Numbered from the stretch's first letter, positions 1-9,058 are shown. The stretch: DNA of 64,000 nt from an uncultured bacterium (GCA_903921365.1 CAIXPS010000522.1:1-64000), one strand, 5' to 3'. The notes: a model not told the origin generated them from the sequence alone. Numbers and translations are program-made.

Positions 1-1796
1 ACTACTTGATGCGCGACACGCCAGCCGGGATCGATGCGTTCGATCCCGCGAACCTGCTCATCCTCACATCGAGCGTTGTTGCCGGTTATCCCTACGCGGG
101 TCTGGCGCGTTTCACCGCGGCTGCAAAAAGCCCGCTGACCAACGGCATTGGCGAGACCCGCGCCGAGGGGCCGTTTGGCATGGCCCTTAAGGGCAGCGGC
201 GCGGATGCTTTTGTGATCCATGGCGCCTCTTCGTCTCCCGTCACAGTCCTGATCGAGAACGGCGCGGTGACATTTAGCGACGCAACGCCTGTGTGGGGTC
301 AGAACGTCAATCCAACGGTTGATGCGCTGGAGGCACAATACGGCGGCAACATTCATACTGCCGTGATTGGGCCGGCGGGCGAAAACAAGGTGCGCTTCGC
401 CAGCATCGTCACTGACCGCAGCTACCAGGCGTCACGCATGGGCATGGGGGCAGTCATGGGGTCAAAGCGGTTGAAGGCGATTGTCATCCGTGGCGATTCA
501 CGACCGCCCGTGGCTGATCTGGAGCGGTGTGCCCAGATCACGCGCAGTTATGCCGAGCGCATGCGCGCCAATTCGCTGACCGCCTGGCAACTCGATCCCC
601 CCGGCTTCTCAGCCTGGGTGCATCTGCATGGGCTGGATGCTGCGCTCTGCGTCGAAAACTACCGCGACAATGAGTTCCCGAACGCTGACAACTACGCGCC
701 GGACAAGTTCATGGCGCGTTACCGGCACGACGGCGAATGCCCCGGCTGTCCAAACAACTGCATCAAGTTCTTCGGGGCTGCGCCTGCCGAGAACTCTGCT
801 TACAGCAGCGATCCACGAGCGGGCGCAATTCACCAGGAGATCGCTGGCGCACTGGGGCCAAACTGCGGCATCACCGATCTCGACGCCATTTTTCAGGCGA
901 ATATCCTGTGCAACGAGTACGGCATGGACCCGACCTCGCTGGGGTTCACGCTCTCAATGGCGATGGAGTGCCTGGAGCAACGCTGTATCGACCAGCAGAT
1001 GGTTGGGTTGCCCTTATGGTTCGGCGATTTCCGCGCGATGCTGCGGATGATCGATCAAATCGCGCATCGCGAGGGTTTTGGCAACGTGCTGGCGGAGGGA
1101 TCGAAGCGCGCGGCGGCGATTATCGGCAATGGCGCCGACCGCTTCGCGTTGCATGTCAAGGGACTTGAGATGGTGTGCTTTGAGCCTCGCACTCAGACCA
1201 ATCTTGCGATGGGGTATGCCACCGCACCCATAGGGCCGCGCTATGACATCTGCGAGCACGACTGGGATTTTGACACCACCGTCGGCTGGGATCACACGCT
1301 GAACAGCTCGCGCACTGTGGGCATTCTCGAACGCATCCCAATGCAACTGCTGGCGCCCGAGAAGATACGCAACTTCAAAGCTCTGGCGACGCTGTGGTCT
1401 GCCGCGGATGCACTGGATTTTTGCCTCTTCGCGATTGCGCCAACGCGCGTGTTGACGCTGCACGAAATGGCCGATCTGCTGGCCGCGGTAACAGGTTGGA
1501 ACACGTCGAGCCATGAGATCATGCGTTTTGGCGAACGGCGTCTGCATCTGATGCGGGTGTATAACTTGCGCGAAGGGTTAACGGCCGAGGATGACATCCT
1601 GCCGGCGCGTTTTTATGAGGAGCCCATTCGCGCGGGTCAGTGGGCGGGAACACGCCTCGACCGCGCTGCGTTCAAACAATGCGTCCAGACCTATTACCGC
1701 ATGATGGGTTGGGACGATGCCGGGCGCCCGCTCTATGAGACGTTGCTGGATCATCGCCTCGAATGGGTCGCACCCGGAGAGAAGGGGACATCATGA
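1..1796 (+). CDS. Aldehyde:ferredoxin oxidoreductase family protein (5' partial)
   Basis: Tungsten- or molybdenum-pterin enzyme of the AOR family, which oxidises aldehydes or related substrates with ferredoxin as electron acceptor in the cytoplasm. The window starts inside the gene. About 30-40 N-terminal residues of the usual 600-plus appear to be missing, because the first readable part already matches the middle of the AOR N-terminal domain. Visible marks are the R-x-G-x-GAVMGSK-x-LKAI segment near residue 145 and a C-x2-C-x3-C cluster (residues 245, 248 and 252 of the readable part) with a fourth Cys near 473; these would ligate the 4Fe-4S cluster. Its stop overlaps the start of the following aminotransferase gene, so the two are probably co-transcribed. 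The family is clear but the substrate is not. Confidence 0.9.
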   Translation, partial: YLMRDTPAGIDAFDPANLLILTSSVVAGYPYAGLARFTAAAKSPLTNGIGETRAEGPFGMALKGSGADAFVIHGASSSPVTVLIENGAVTFSDATPVWGQNVNPTVDALEAQYGGNIHTAVIGPAGENKVRFASIVTDRSYQASRMGMGAVMGSKRLKAIVIRGDSRPPVADLERCAQITRSYAERMRANSLTAWQLDPPGFSAWVHLHGLDAALCVENYRDNEFPNADNYAPDKFMARYRHDGECPGCPNNCIKFFGAAPAENSAYSSDPRAGAIHQEIAGALGPNCGITDLDAIFQANILCNEYGMDPTSLGFTLSMAMECLEQRCIDQQMVGLPLWFGDFRAMLRMIDQIAHREGFGNVLAEGSKRAAAIIGNGADRFALHVKGLEMVCFEPRTQTNLAMGYATAPIGPRYDICEHDWDFDTTVGWDHTLNSSRTVGILERIPMQLLAPEKIRNFKALATLWSAADALDFCLFAIAPTRVLTLHEMADLLAAVTGWNTSSHEIMRFGERRLHLMRVYNLREGLTAEDDILPARFYEEPIRAGQWAGTRLDRAAFKQCVQTYYRMMGWDDAGRPLYETLLDHRLEWVAPGEKGTS

Positions 1797-2917
1797 TGAC
1801 GAGCCTGCCGCCCTTTAAGCTCGAACGTTTCTTCGCGCAATACGAATTTCAGGTGAAATATCTGCTGAGCCCATCCGACTGTGAAGCGCTCAGCATGCGT
1901 GAGTTGCTGGCGATGGCCGATCCGGACAGCCTGAGGCTGTGGGAACAGCTCAGCCTTGGGTATACTGAATCGCAGGGGCTGCCCGCGCTCCGCGATGAAG
2001 TCAGCCGCCTGTATCCATCGCTGCAGGCGGAGGATGTTTTGATCCTGACGCCCGAAGAAGGCATCTTCATCGCCATGAATACGCTGCTTGAGCCTGGTGA
2101 TCACATGATCACGATATCACCCGCGTATCAGTCGCTTTACGAGATTGCGCGGTCGCGCGGCATCGAAGTGACGCCGTGGCAGGTGCGGCCAACGGAGAGC
2201 GGCTGGCGCCTCGATATCGACGAACTTGCGCGCGCGATTACCGCCCGCACGCGGTTGCTCGTGATCAACTTCCCGCATAATCCAACCGGCTATCTGCCGT
2301 CCAAGTCGGAACTCGCTGCGATTCTGGCGCTTGCTGCGCGACACGGGTTGTGTGTGTTCTCGGACGAGATGTACAGGTTCCTGGAGTACTCGCCGCAACA
2401 ACGTCTGCCTGCGGTTTGCGCCTGGCCGGACTATGAGCGCGGCATCTCCTTGAGTGGATTGTCGAAGTCTTTTGCGCTGCCCGGATTGCGCATCGGCTGG
2501 CTCGCGACGCGAGACCGACAGGTCATGCAGAAGTGGCTGATGTTCAAGGACTACACGACGATCTGCAGCAGCGCGCCGAGCGAGGTGTTGGCGCTGATGG
2601 CGTTACGCGCGCGCGATCAGATCGTGCAGCGCAATCTGGCGATCATCCAATCGAACACTCTCGCAGCGGAGCGCTTCTTTGCGGAGTTTCCCGGTTTATT
2701 CGGCTGGCGCAAACCAAACGCAGGCTCCGTTGCGTTTGTCGAATGGCTTGGACAGGAAACGGTCGAATTGTTTTGTCAGGCTGTGCTTGACACCAAAGGC
2801 GTGATGATCGTCCCGGGCAGCATGTTTGATCTCACCGCGAGCTACTTCCGCCTCGGGTTGGGCCGGCGCAATTTCCCAGAGGCAATCATGCGCCTCCGTG
2901 ACTATCTTATAGAATAG
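1793..2917 (+). CDS. PLP-dependent aminotransferase, class I/II fold
   Basis: Predicted fold-type I aminotransferase of 374 residues. It shows NPTG (residues 163-166), the PLP-contacting Asp191, and the Schiff-base lysine Lys225 in a SGLSKSFALPGLRIGW context. The start was chosen at ATG 1793 because it overlaps the AOR stop (ATGA) and follows a purine-rich GGAGAGAAGGGG; a second ATG at 1796 would also serve. The overlap suggests translational coupling with the AOR gene. AOR, aminotransferase and the next phosphatase gene would fit amino-acid or keto-acid/aldehyde turnover, but this is inference. The substrate cannot be read from the sequence. Confidence 0.88.
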   Translation: MMTSLPPFKLERFFAQYEFQVKYLLSPSDCEALSMRELLAMADPDSLRLWEQLSLGYTESQGLPALRDEVSRLYPSLQAEDVLILTPEEGIFIAMNTLLEPGDHMITISPAYQSLYEIARSRGIEVTPWQVRPTESGWRLDIDELARAITARTRLLVINFPHNPTGYLPSKSELAAILALAARHGLCVFSDEMYRFLEYSPQQRLPAVCAWPDYERGISLSGLSKSFALPGLRIGWLATRDRQVMQKWLMFKDYTTICSSAPSEVLALMALRARDQIVQRNLAIIQSNTLAAERFFAEFPGLFGWRKPNAGSVAFVEWLGQETVELFCQAVLDTKGVMIVPGSMFDLTASYFRLGLGRRNFPEAIMRLRDYLIE

Positions 2918-2985
2918 AATCACCCTGGCACGCGCCATTAACATGGTCATCGACAGGGTCAGCATGGCAGGAGGAATTCAGATAG

Positions 2986-3708
2986 ATGCAGTTGTACTTC
3001 GTCCGTCACGGACAATCCGCAAATAACGCCCTGTGGGAGACACACGGCACGGGTGCTGAACGCAGCTCAGACCCGGAGTTGACCGAGGTTGGATACCGGC
3101 AGGCAGAACATGTCGGGCGATTCCTGGCACAACCGCTGGATGAGGCGCGCATCGTCGGGCGCGACCCGCAGAACCTTGCAGGCTTTGGAATCACACACGT
3201 CTATTGCAGCCTGATGGTGCGGGCAGTAGAGACCGGCACGGCCATCGCGCGTCGGCTCGGACTGTCGCTGCATGCCTGGCACGATCTGCATGAGGTGGGC
3301 GGCATCTATCTCGATGGCGAACAGCCGGGCGAGCGCAATGGTCAGCCGGGATATAACCGCGCCTACCTCGAACAACGCTTTCCCCACCTGGGCTTGCCGG
3401 GGACGGTAAGCGAAATGGGGTGGTGGAATCGTCCCTTCGAGTCAGTTGAGAATCGCATTCCGCGCGCGCAACGCTTTGTGAATGAGTTGTTCGCCCGCCA
3501 CGGCGGCACAGACGATCGCGTCGTTGTGGTCAGTCATGGAGACTTCTACAACCTGATGCTGACGGTCCTGCTTGCCTTGCCTGAATCCGAACAGCGCTGG
3601 TTCTCTCTGAACAATACCGCCGTATCACGTTTTATCATTAAGGGTGACAACGTCGCGATCACGTATATGAACCGGGTGGATTTTCTGCCGCGCGAGCTGA
3701 TTACTTAA
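2986..3708 (+). CDS. Histidine phosphatase family protein (phosphoglycerate-mutase-like)
   Basis: Member of the histidine (acid) phosphatase superfamily, 240 residues. The catalytic RHG is at residues 8-10 (YFVRHGQSANN), and the second histidine lies in VVVSHGDFYN near residue 185. A GGAGGAATTC stretch precedes the ATG. The region between the motifs is longer than in small broad-specificity phosphatases, with an extra segment after the YCSLMVRAVET motif. It could be a phosphatase of a sugar or nucleotide phosphate; mutase activity is less likely. It follows the aminotransferase by 68 bases in the same direction. Its stop overlaps the end of a converging nitroreductase pseudogene. Confidence 0.85.
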   Translation: MQLYFVRHGQSANNALWETHGTGAERSSDPELTEVGYRQAEHVGRFLAQPLDEARIVGRDPQNLAGFGITHVYCSLMVRAVETGTAIARRLGLSLHAWHDLHEVGGIYLDGEQPGERNGQPGYNRAYLEQRFPHLGLPGTVSEMGWWNRPFESVENRIPRAQRFVNELFARHGGTDDRVVVVSHGDFYNLMLTVLLALPESEQRWFSLNNTAVSRFIIKGDNVAITYMNRVDFLPRELIT

Positions 3709-4034
3709 TTCGGGCGCGTGCCTACATTAAGGAGCCGCAACCGATTGGCCGGTTTGAAATGGTCGCCGAGGTAGTACGCGACTGGCAACAACGCCGCCTG
3801 CGTGACTGTGTCAGGAATGCCCAGGATATCGCACACCTCGCGCTCATAGCGCAAGTGCAGCGTCGTCCAGGCGGAACCAAGGCCGTGCGCCTACAAGGCC
3901 AGCATCAACGACCAAGTCGCCGGGAGGATTGACCCGTAGGTCGCGGCTTGCGCCATCTGCCCGGCATCGGTCACGACGACGAAGTGCCATTGTCGGTTTC
4001 GCGCGCCGCAAACCACTGGCCACATCTAATTCCG
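3705..4034 (-). pseudogene. Nitroreductase family protein, 3' fragment with internal stop
   Basis: No open reading frame covers this stretch, but the reverse strand reads continuously as the C-terminal 105 or so residues of a nitroreductase. It starts at a R-N-R-Q-W-H-F-V-V-V-TD segment, runs through SILPATWSLMLAL and then GLGSAWTTLHLRYE, and ends YYLGDHFKPANRLRLLN. One in-frame TAG interrupts it at about 3890. The N-terminal half is absent and the fragment stops close to the 3' end of the PIN gene, which suggests deletion when the toxin-antitoxin pair arrived. FMN-dependent nitroreductase function is therefore lost. Confidence 0.8.
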
Positions 4035-4058
4035 ATGATGGCGCGGACAAACATCCCT

Positions 4059-4448
4059 CTATAACAGACAACGAAAACCAGCTTGATTAAAATGATGGTC
4101 GGTCGAGAGGGCGTCGCCTATGTCGCGCTGTTGCATCAGAACGAAGCTAATAGCGTCACATAACGAATAGGATTTATCCAGTTGGTAATCGAGTAAAGAT
4201 AGCGCCGACCGATATAAGGTCTGATCGACCCACACGATCTCAACACCTCGATTATCAAGCAGTTGGTTTACAAATGAGAGCACCCGCCGACGTGGAAAAT
4301 GTCTTACATGAGCTAATGCTATCAGTTCGGCAATCACGAAGGTATGTGTCAGAACATACGATGCAGCAGCCATATAGGTGACTGCATCCGGATGACGAGC
4401 ATCGTCTGCATCCAAGTAACACAACAGCCCGGACGTATCAAGAAGCAT
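4059..4448 (-). CDS. PIN-domain toxin (VapC-like ribonuclease)
   Basis: Small 129-residue PIN-domain protein, the expected size of a VapC-type toxin RNase. The acidic residues that bind Mg/Mn are visible: Asp4 in the MLLDTSGLL start, Glu at about 41 in FVIAELIAL, Asp at about 97 in SLCDAISFVLM, and Asp at about 117 in LSTDHHF. The gene overlaps the end of the upstream antitoxin gene by about 11 bases, the usual toxin-antitoxin arrangement. All catalytic positions seem intact, so the toxin is probably functional, unlike its decayed neighbours. Confidence 0.88.
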   Translation of the reverse strand: MLLDTSGLLCYLDADDARHPDAVTYMAAASYVLTHTFVIAELIALAHVRHFPRRRVLSFVNQLLDNRGVEIVWVDQTLYRSALSLLDYQLDKSYSLCDAISFVLMQQRDIGDALSTDHHFNQAGFRCLL

Positions 4449-4707
4449 TGTCTTGAGATGGTCGAGAGGCGTATTCGTCTGCCAGCTCGATATCGATCAG
4501 ATCATTATCTGCAGACTGTGCATTACCGCTGTGAATGCATCCCGCAAACGCCAGCAAGGTTGAGCGTTCTAACCGATCCTGCGCAGGCATTTCTGATGGC
4601 TCGCGAACGGCCTCTATCTGAATCTGGACTCGCTCGCTCTCGTTCAGATGAAGTGGCTGCAAAGGCCGTAATATGCCATGTTCGTAGATGGCTGTGATTG
4701 TTTCCAC
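4438..4707 (-). CDS. Antitoxin of the AF2212/DUF104-like family
   Basis: An 89-residue protein whose first 33 residues (METITAIYEHGILRPL, then a short ESERVQIQIE strand) match the small beta-barrel DUF104 (AF2212-like) antitoxins. These pair with PIN toxins. The C-terminal half is polar and probably disordered, as expected for the toxin-binding tail. It lies directly upstream of the PIN gene and overlaps it, so the pair is translated together. Such pairs usually autoregulate, but no clear operator was found in 4708-4929. Confidence 0.8.
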   Translation of the reverse strand: METITAIYEHGILRPLQPLHLNESERVQIQIEAVREPSEMPAQDRLERSTLLAFAGCIHSGNAQSADNDLIDIELADEYASRPSQDNAS

Positions 4708-4929
4708 ACATTCCTCTGCACTTGATTATAAGGCCGAGTAGAGCAATATCTGCGGCGCCAAACACCCACGTCTGCGAGCGCCCAGTCAATGCTGAGGGTT
4801 GTTTGAGAGTGCGTTATCATAAAAGTAGGTGACACCATGACAATAAACCAGCTAACCATTCTTGCGGATGGCTTTGCACCGGTCCCCTGAACCTGAACAG
4901 GCACTGGCAACCGCCACTCACCCGCACAC

Positions 4930-5280
4930 ATGCAAAAACTCTATTGCTACGTCGATGAATCAGGACAGGACACTATCGCCCAGTCGGGACGCGAGCGACT
5001 GTTTATTGTGACCGCTTTTACCAAACTCTCTGTTACTCAAAGTTGAGTCTGGAGCAAGACCCCCAATTCGATGCCAATACGGTTTCCAGTATTGCCCGGG
5101 CTATTGCGTGGAAACATCCGCCAGACGACTACACTAGCGATATCTTCATTGACGGGATCAGTGAAAGAAAGCAAACGCAATACGCGAATGAGTTACGTCA
5201 ATTTGGAGTTAGAGTCCGGCGTGTGCATCGAGCGCCCATTCCTTCGCCTCGTGTCCAACGGTTTGCGATAATTCCATTGT
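4930..5280 (+). pseudogene. DUF3800 family protein remnant
   Basis: The reading frame from ATG 4930 gives a 38-residue peptide with the DUF3800 signature YVDESG (residues 7-12) followed by the strand LFIVTAF, then hits TGA at 5044. A second frame (5043-5280) continues with a segment resembling the middle of the family, including the strand DIFIDGIS. At least one frameshift and a large internal deletion are needed to join them; the full family is about 200-250 residues. DUF3800 genes are RNase-H-like and common in mobile and defence islands. This copy is dead. Confidence 0.6.
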
Positions 5281-5354
5281 GACACAACGGTGAAAAGAGT
5301 GGGTGCTTTTGTCAATCTAACTTGAACCGAGCCTATTCTTAGCCCCTTAAACAA

Positions 5355-5384
5355 TCGACCCTGTCAAGGAAACCATGATATACT
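5355..5384 (+). promoter_or_regulatory. Putative sigma-70 promoter with extended -10
   Basis: TCGACC (-35, 4 of 6 matches) and TATACT (-10, 5 of 6) are separated by 18 bases, with an extended -10 TG two bases upstream of the hexamer. It lies about 65 bases upstream of the ATG of the secreted repeat protein and is the best promoter candidate in that gap. Confidence 0.5.
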
Positions 5385-5448
5385 AAACTCCGCTTCGACA
5401 GAACTCGCTTAGTCATTTCATTTACTTGTTCACAACAATGAGGATCAT

Positions 5449-6468
5449 ATGGCAAAACAGCAGCAACCAGCCAAGAAAGGCGGATGTTTGCGTACAGGTC
5501 TCTTGATAGTAGGCGGAGTGATTCTATTTTTCTGTGTCATTAGCCTCATTGGCAGCCAGCTGGGTGGAAACACTGGCAAGGCTACAGGCACACCTGCAAC
5601 AGTTGCCGGACTCACTACGACACAATCTACGACGAGTACGCCTGACACAGTCAGCCAAGTCAGTACTGCGAAACCGACAAACACTTCGGTACCTACCGCA
5701 CAGGTATTGGCAGATACTCCAGCGCCTACAGCAATGCCGGTTCCTACTGGAACGCAGTCCCCTACCGCTGCGTCACAACCTTCAAATACACCTGCTCCCA
5801 CGGATAGTTCAACGACAGCAGCGCAGGTGGCCAGCCCACAGCCAACCAAGGTTATCCCAACGGTGGCGCCTACAGTGACTCCACCACCTACAAAGGTAAT
5901 ACCAACAGTAGCGCCTACAGCGACCCCGCCACCAACCAAGGCAGCTCCTACTGCGATCCCAACTGCTGTACCAACTGCGGCGCCAAAAGCATCAGTGTTT
6001 GGCGATGGCACGTTTGTCGTGGGCGCAGATATTGCACCAGGTACCTACCGCAATACTGAAGGACAGGGTTGTTACTGGGAGCGCCTTAGCGGTTTCGGTG
6101 GAACTACCGGGGATATTCTCGCGAATGATAACGCCAGCGGGCCAGCCGTAGTAACCATCTTTCCTACGGACAAAGGTTTTTCATCAGAAAGGTGTGGATC
6201 ATGGACTTCAGATTTATCTCCCATTACGACCAACCCCGGAGCACCGTTTAGGACTGGAACGTATATTGTTGGTCGGGATATAGCAGCAGGCCAATGGAAG
6301 TCAAGTGGTGGTGCAGGATGTTATTGGGCCCGACTGAGTGGCTTTGATGGAACAACGAATAATATCATCGCTAACGATAACACCGATAATCCAGCTATAG
6401 TTCAGATTGGCACCAGTGACAAAGGATTTATGAGTACTCGATGCGGCACATGGACGAAAGTGGGCTAA
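5449..6468 (+). CDS. Membrane-anchored or secreted protein with Pro/Thr linker and two GxYxxG repeat domains
   Basis: A 339-residue protein. After a basic start (KQQQPAKKGG) there is one hydrophobic segment at about residues 18-36, acting as signal anchor. A low-complexity Pro/Thr/Ala linker with PTATPPPTK-like units follows to about residue 180. The C-terminal part holds two copies of a domain of about 70 residues. Each starts G-T-(F/Y)-x-V-G-x-DIAxG, has GCYW-x-RLSGF in the middle, and ends F-x-(S/T)-x-RCG-(S/T)-W. Each copy has two cysteines, which could form a disulfide outside the cell. The domain resembles repeats in secreted actinobacterial and Chloroflexota proteins of unknown function. 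It has its own promoter and terminator. Confidence 0.75.
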   Translation: MAKQQQPAKKGGCLRTGLLIVGGVILFFCVISLIGSQLGGNTGKATGTPATVAGLTTTQSTTSTPDTVSQVSTAKPTNTSVPTAQVLADTPAPTAMPVPTGTQSPTAASQPSNTPAPTDSSTTAAQVASPQPTKVIPTVAPTVTPPPTKVIPTVAPTATPPPTKAAPTAIPTAVPTAAPKASVFGDGTFVVGADIAPGTYRNTEGQGCYWERLSGFGGTTGDILANDNASGPAVVTIFPTDKGFSSERCGSWTSDLSPITTNPGAPFRTGTYIVGRDIAAGQWKSSGGAGCYWARLSGFDGTTNNIIANDNTDNPAIVQIGTSDKGFMSTRCGTWTKVG

Positions 6469-6566
6469 ATGAACATTGAAACAACCAGCACACTGTAAAT
6501 TCCGCTTATCGCTATAAAATAATGTAGATCACTGATAAGTTATTCGCGTAATTGGCGAGGCAAGAG

Positions 6567-6596
6567 AGTCACTTTCAACGAGAGTGGCTTTTTTGT
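6567..6596 (+). terminator. Rho-independent terminator
   Basis: A 10-base-pair hairpin (arms 6567-6576 and 6580-6589, loop AAC, some G-U pairs) runs straight into TTTTTTG. It lies about 100 bases after the stop of the secreted repeat protein. Confidence 0.75.
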
Positions 6597-6716
6597 TAAA
6601 GGTTTCATATCTAGCGAACTGGTTGAAGTTTAGTGGAGAATATCAGATGTTGATATCCAATAAACTTAGCTATTTGAGAATGCATTGGATCAAGAAATGT
6701 CCTGACGTATACGCAT

Positions 6717-7246
6717 GAACCGTATCCACGACAGTCTACTCGGCGTCTTTCGCCGGCACCGTCTGGTGTTCTGGGATGACCCACAAGCGAGTAGAAGGAC
6801 GCCTATGAAATCTTCGCCGATCCCGCGATCACGAAAGTCTACGTAGCCGGCAACGAGTTCGGCGTCAAGGTCACGATCCACGGCAACCAGGGCCATGGTG
6901 CCCGCTACTTGTTGTGCTTCTCCACAGCACGCCCTCGGATAACTACAACTGGCTGCTAAATCTGCTGATGTAGGGTCACGTATACAAAGCTGACCGTGCC
7001 TCGCTGGCGTTGCAGGAGGCTGGCGTGTCGTATGAGTTCCTGCCGGTCATCAACGAACACGTCTGGGTGTTCAACGCCGAGAGACGCGCTTCCGCCTTCC
7101 GCGAGTTGTACAAACCCGGCGATGAAGCCCGTGCGATACGGCTGAAGATGATGGCGGCTATCACCGGCTCTGCACCAGAGATCGATGCCTTGCTGTTGTG
7201 GTTCCTCAAACAGGTGCCACCGGAGGGTATGGTGTTAGTGTCCTGA
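6717..7246 (+). pseudogene. PglZ-like (BREX) N-terminal remnant
   Basis: Three frames read in order give one protein-like sequence. MNRIHDSLLGVFRRHRLVFW comes first. Then, one frame over, EIFADPAITKVYVAGNEFGV and ARYLLCFSTARP follow. After a further shift comes DNYNWLLNLL, an in-frame TAG at about 6971, then YKADRASLALQEAGVSYEFL and a helix-rich stretch ending near 7246. This is the expected order of the N-terminal region of PglZ proteins from BREX phage-defence loci (the VFWYD start, the GNEFGVK strand, the DNWLLDLL helix). About 175 of some 800 residues remain, with two frameshifts and one stop. The phosphatase domain and the other BREX genes are absent. Confidence 0.65.
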
Positions 7247-7321
7247 ATGTTTGACTACGAGTAAGACATCCCAAGCCAAACTAAATGCAGGCTGAGGAGA
7301 TGGGGTGACGCGCGTGGCGTC

Positions 7322-7353
7322 ACGCGGGGCGTTCTGGTGATCGCCCCGCGTGG
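7322..7353. terminator. GC-rich hairpin, probable terminator
   Basis: A perfect 11-base-pair inverted repeat (arms 7322-7332 and 7343-7353, 10-base loop) lies 20 bases beyond the stop of the minus-strand VWA gene. On the plus strand it is followed by GTTTTG; on the minus strand there is no U run. It may be a structure-only or bidirectional terminator. Confidence 0.5.
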
Positions 7354-7372
7354 TTTTGTCGCGTTGCGTCCC

Positions 7373-9058
7373 CTATCGCCCGATCCCCACGCTCCCGCCA
7401 AAGGCCGCTGACATCTCCTGGTAGATGCTCGCGATGTTGGCCGTGTTGCCGGCGTAGAAGTTGCCCTTGCCGCCGCTGGCGAGCTTGAGCAATACATCCT
7501 GGTCGGCGTCCTCACCATAGGCAATCGTGAAGACCGTCGTGTTGTTAGCCGCCGCGGTGTCGATCAACTTCTGGTTCATGGAGTACTGGTTGCTGCTGGT
7601 GTCCTGACCGTCGGTGAGCACCACCATCACGTTGCTGGTCTCGGCGCTGTTCGATTTCTTGAGCAGCCCCGCCGCCGTTCCAATGGCGTCGTACAGCGAT
7701 GTGTTTCCAGAAGCCTGGATGCCGTTGATCTGAGCCACGGCATTCGCGCGCGCGTCCGCCACCTTTTTGTGATCGATCAGCACGCGTATTTTGTCGGAGA
7801 ACGTCATCAATGTCAGGAAGTCGTTGTCGCCCATTTGTTGCGCGAACTGCATGGCCGCTGTGCGCACGCTGTCGATCTTGGCCCCGCGCATGCTGCCTGA
7901 GATGTCGATCAGCATGACGAGGTTGACGTTCTTGCGCGCGGACTGCCACAGGTTGCTGACGGCCAACAGCGTATCGACGCTTGGCGCGCCATACACCACC
8001 TTGGGTTGCGCGGGATCGACGCCGTGCTCGGTGTCAAAAGGCGCACCCAGGCTGACGCCCGCGCTAGCGGTCGCGGGGCGCAGCCCTGCGCTCACCGCCG
8101 TCTGTTGCACGTCGGATTTCAACAGGTAGTCGCGGAACAGCTTCGCCGCCTCCTGCGTCTGCGCATCCGCGCCGTCGTTTACGCACGCGGGATGTGTCGC
8201 CATAAACGTGCCCTCAAAGGGGTAGATGGCGACCAGGTCGGTGTCGCCACCGCCGCCGCCGTTGTTGATCAGCGTGCTCTCGTACTCCACGCCGCCGCCC
8301 ATAAAGTCGCTGCCGCGCTGGTACAAGGTCTCGCCCATCTTGTCGGTGGATGGGCTGAAGGACGCGACGGCGCCTTCAAATGCCTTGACCGAGGCCTGCA
8401 CGATCGGGTCGTTAATGTCGGCGACGGTGACGGGATCGGTTTTCGAGCGTGCAGCCTGCACGATTGCCAGCAACGTGCTCACACCGCTGCCCGATAAGCC
8501 GGGATGCGTGTGGCCGATGCGCAACGCCGCGCCGTATTTGCCGCCGCTGTAATAGGCCCACTCCGACGGGTCCGCGGCCAGTGTGCCGACGTCGAGCCAT
8601 CCGAGCGCGCGTCCCGGCCAACCCAGGGCTTCGGCGATCGGGCGCCACATCGCGATCACGAGCGGGCTTTGCGCCACGCTCACGCAGTTGGCCTGGTAGC
8701 CGGTCTGTCCGCGCTTTGCCAGCACGGCGGCCCAGACGGCGTCATCAGGGATCCACAGGGCGGGCAAGTTTGTGCCGTCCGTCATGTCGCTGACCGCCTG
8801 TCCGGCCTCGACAATGCTGACGTCGACGAAGACTGGTTTTCCCGCCGCCAGCTTCGTCCCGGACTGGTTGAACTTGTCCACGGCCTGCTCGATCCAGGGC
8901 GTCAGCCCGGCGTTGGCCGTGACGCGGATCCTGAAGGCGTTCGCCGGGGCGACGGGCGCCTTGCTTGTTGTTCCGCTCGGCGCGCGTGAACACGCCGCCA
9001 GCGCCAGCGCTCCCGCAACGACAAACACCATCAGCGCAGATGCTTTTTTATTATGCAT
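7373..9058 (-). CDS. Lipoprotein with solute-binding and VWA domains
   Basis: A 561-residue exported protein. A lipoprotein signal ends at LAACS, so Cys23 would be lipidated. Residues of about 40-330 look like a periplasmic solute-binding fold of the type found beside VWA domains. Residues of about 375-555 are a von Willebrand factor A domain with an intact MIDAS (DISGSM, Asp385 onward; TSLYDAIG; VLTDGQD). It is the last gene of the minus-strand unit that starts at 13102. It probably acts outside the membrane together with the next gene, which also carries a solute-binding domain. Ligand and role are unknown. Confidence 0.82.
   Translation of the reverse strand: MHNKKASALMVFVVAGALALAACSRAPSGTTSKAPVAPANAFRIRVTANAGLTPWIEQAVDKFNQSGTKLAAGKPVFVDVSIVEAGQAVSDMTDGTNLPALWIPDDAVWAAVLAKRGQTGYQANCVSVAQSPLVIAMWRPIAEALGWPGRALGWLDVGTLAADPSEWAYYSGGKYGAALRIGHTHPGLSGSGVSTLLAIVQAARSKTDPVTVADINDPIVQASVKAFEGAVASFSPSTDKMGETLYQRGSDFMGGGVEYESTLINNGGGGGDTDLVAIYPFEGTFMATHPACVNDGADAQTQEAAKLFRDYLLKSDVQQTAVSAGLRPATASAGVSLGAPFDTEHGVDPAQPKVVYGAPSVDTLLAVSNLWQSARKNVNLVMLIDISGSMRGAKIDSVRTAAMQFAQQMGDNDFLTLMTFSDKIRVLIDHKKVADARANAVAQINGIQASGNTSLYDAIGTAAGLLKKSNSAETSNVMVVLTDGQDTSSNQYSMNQKLIDTAAANNTTVFTIAYGEDADQDVLLKLASGGKGNFYAGNTANIASIYQEMSAAFGGSVGIGR

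Noticed and set aside
5445-6011. Minus-strand frame coding for a Gly/Val repeat protein
   Set aside because: It is the reverse reading of the Pro/Thr linker; low complexity only.
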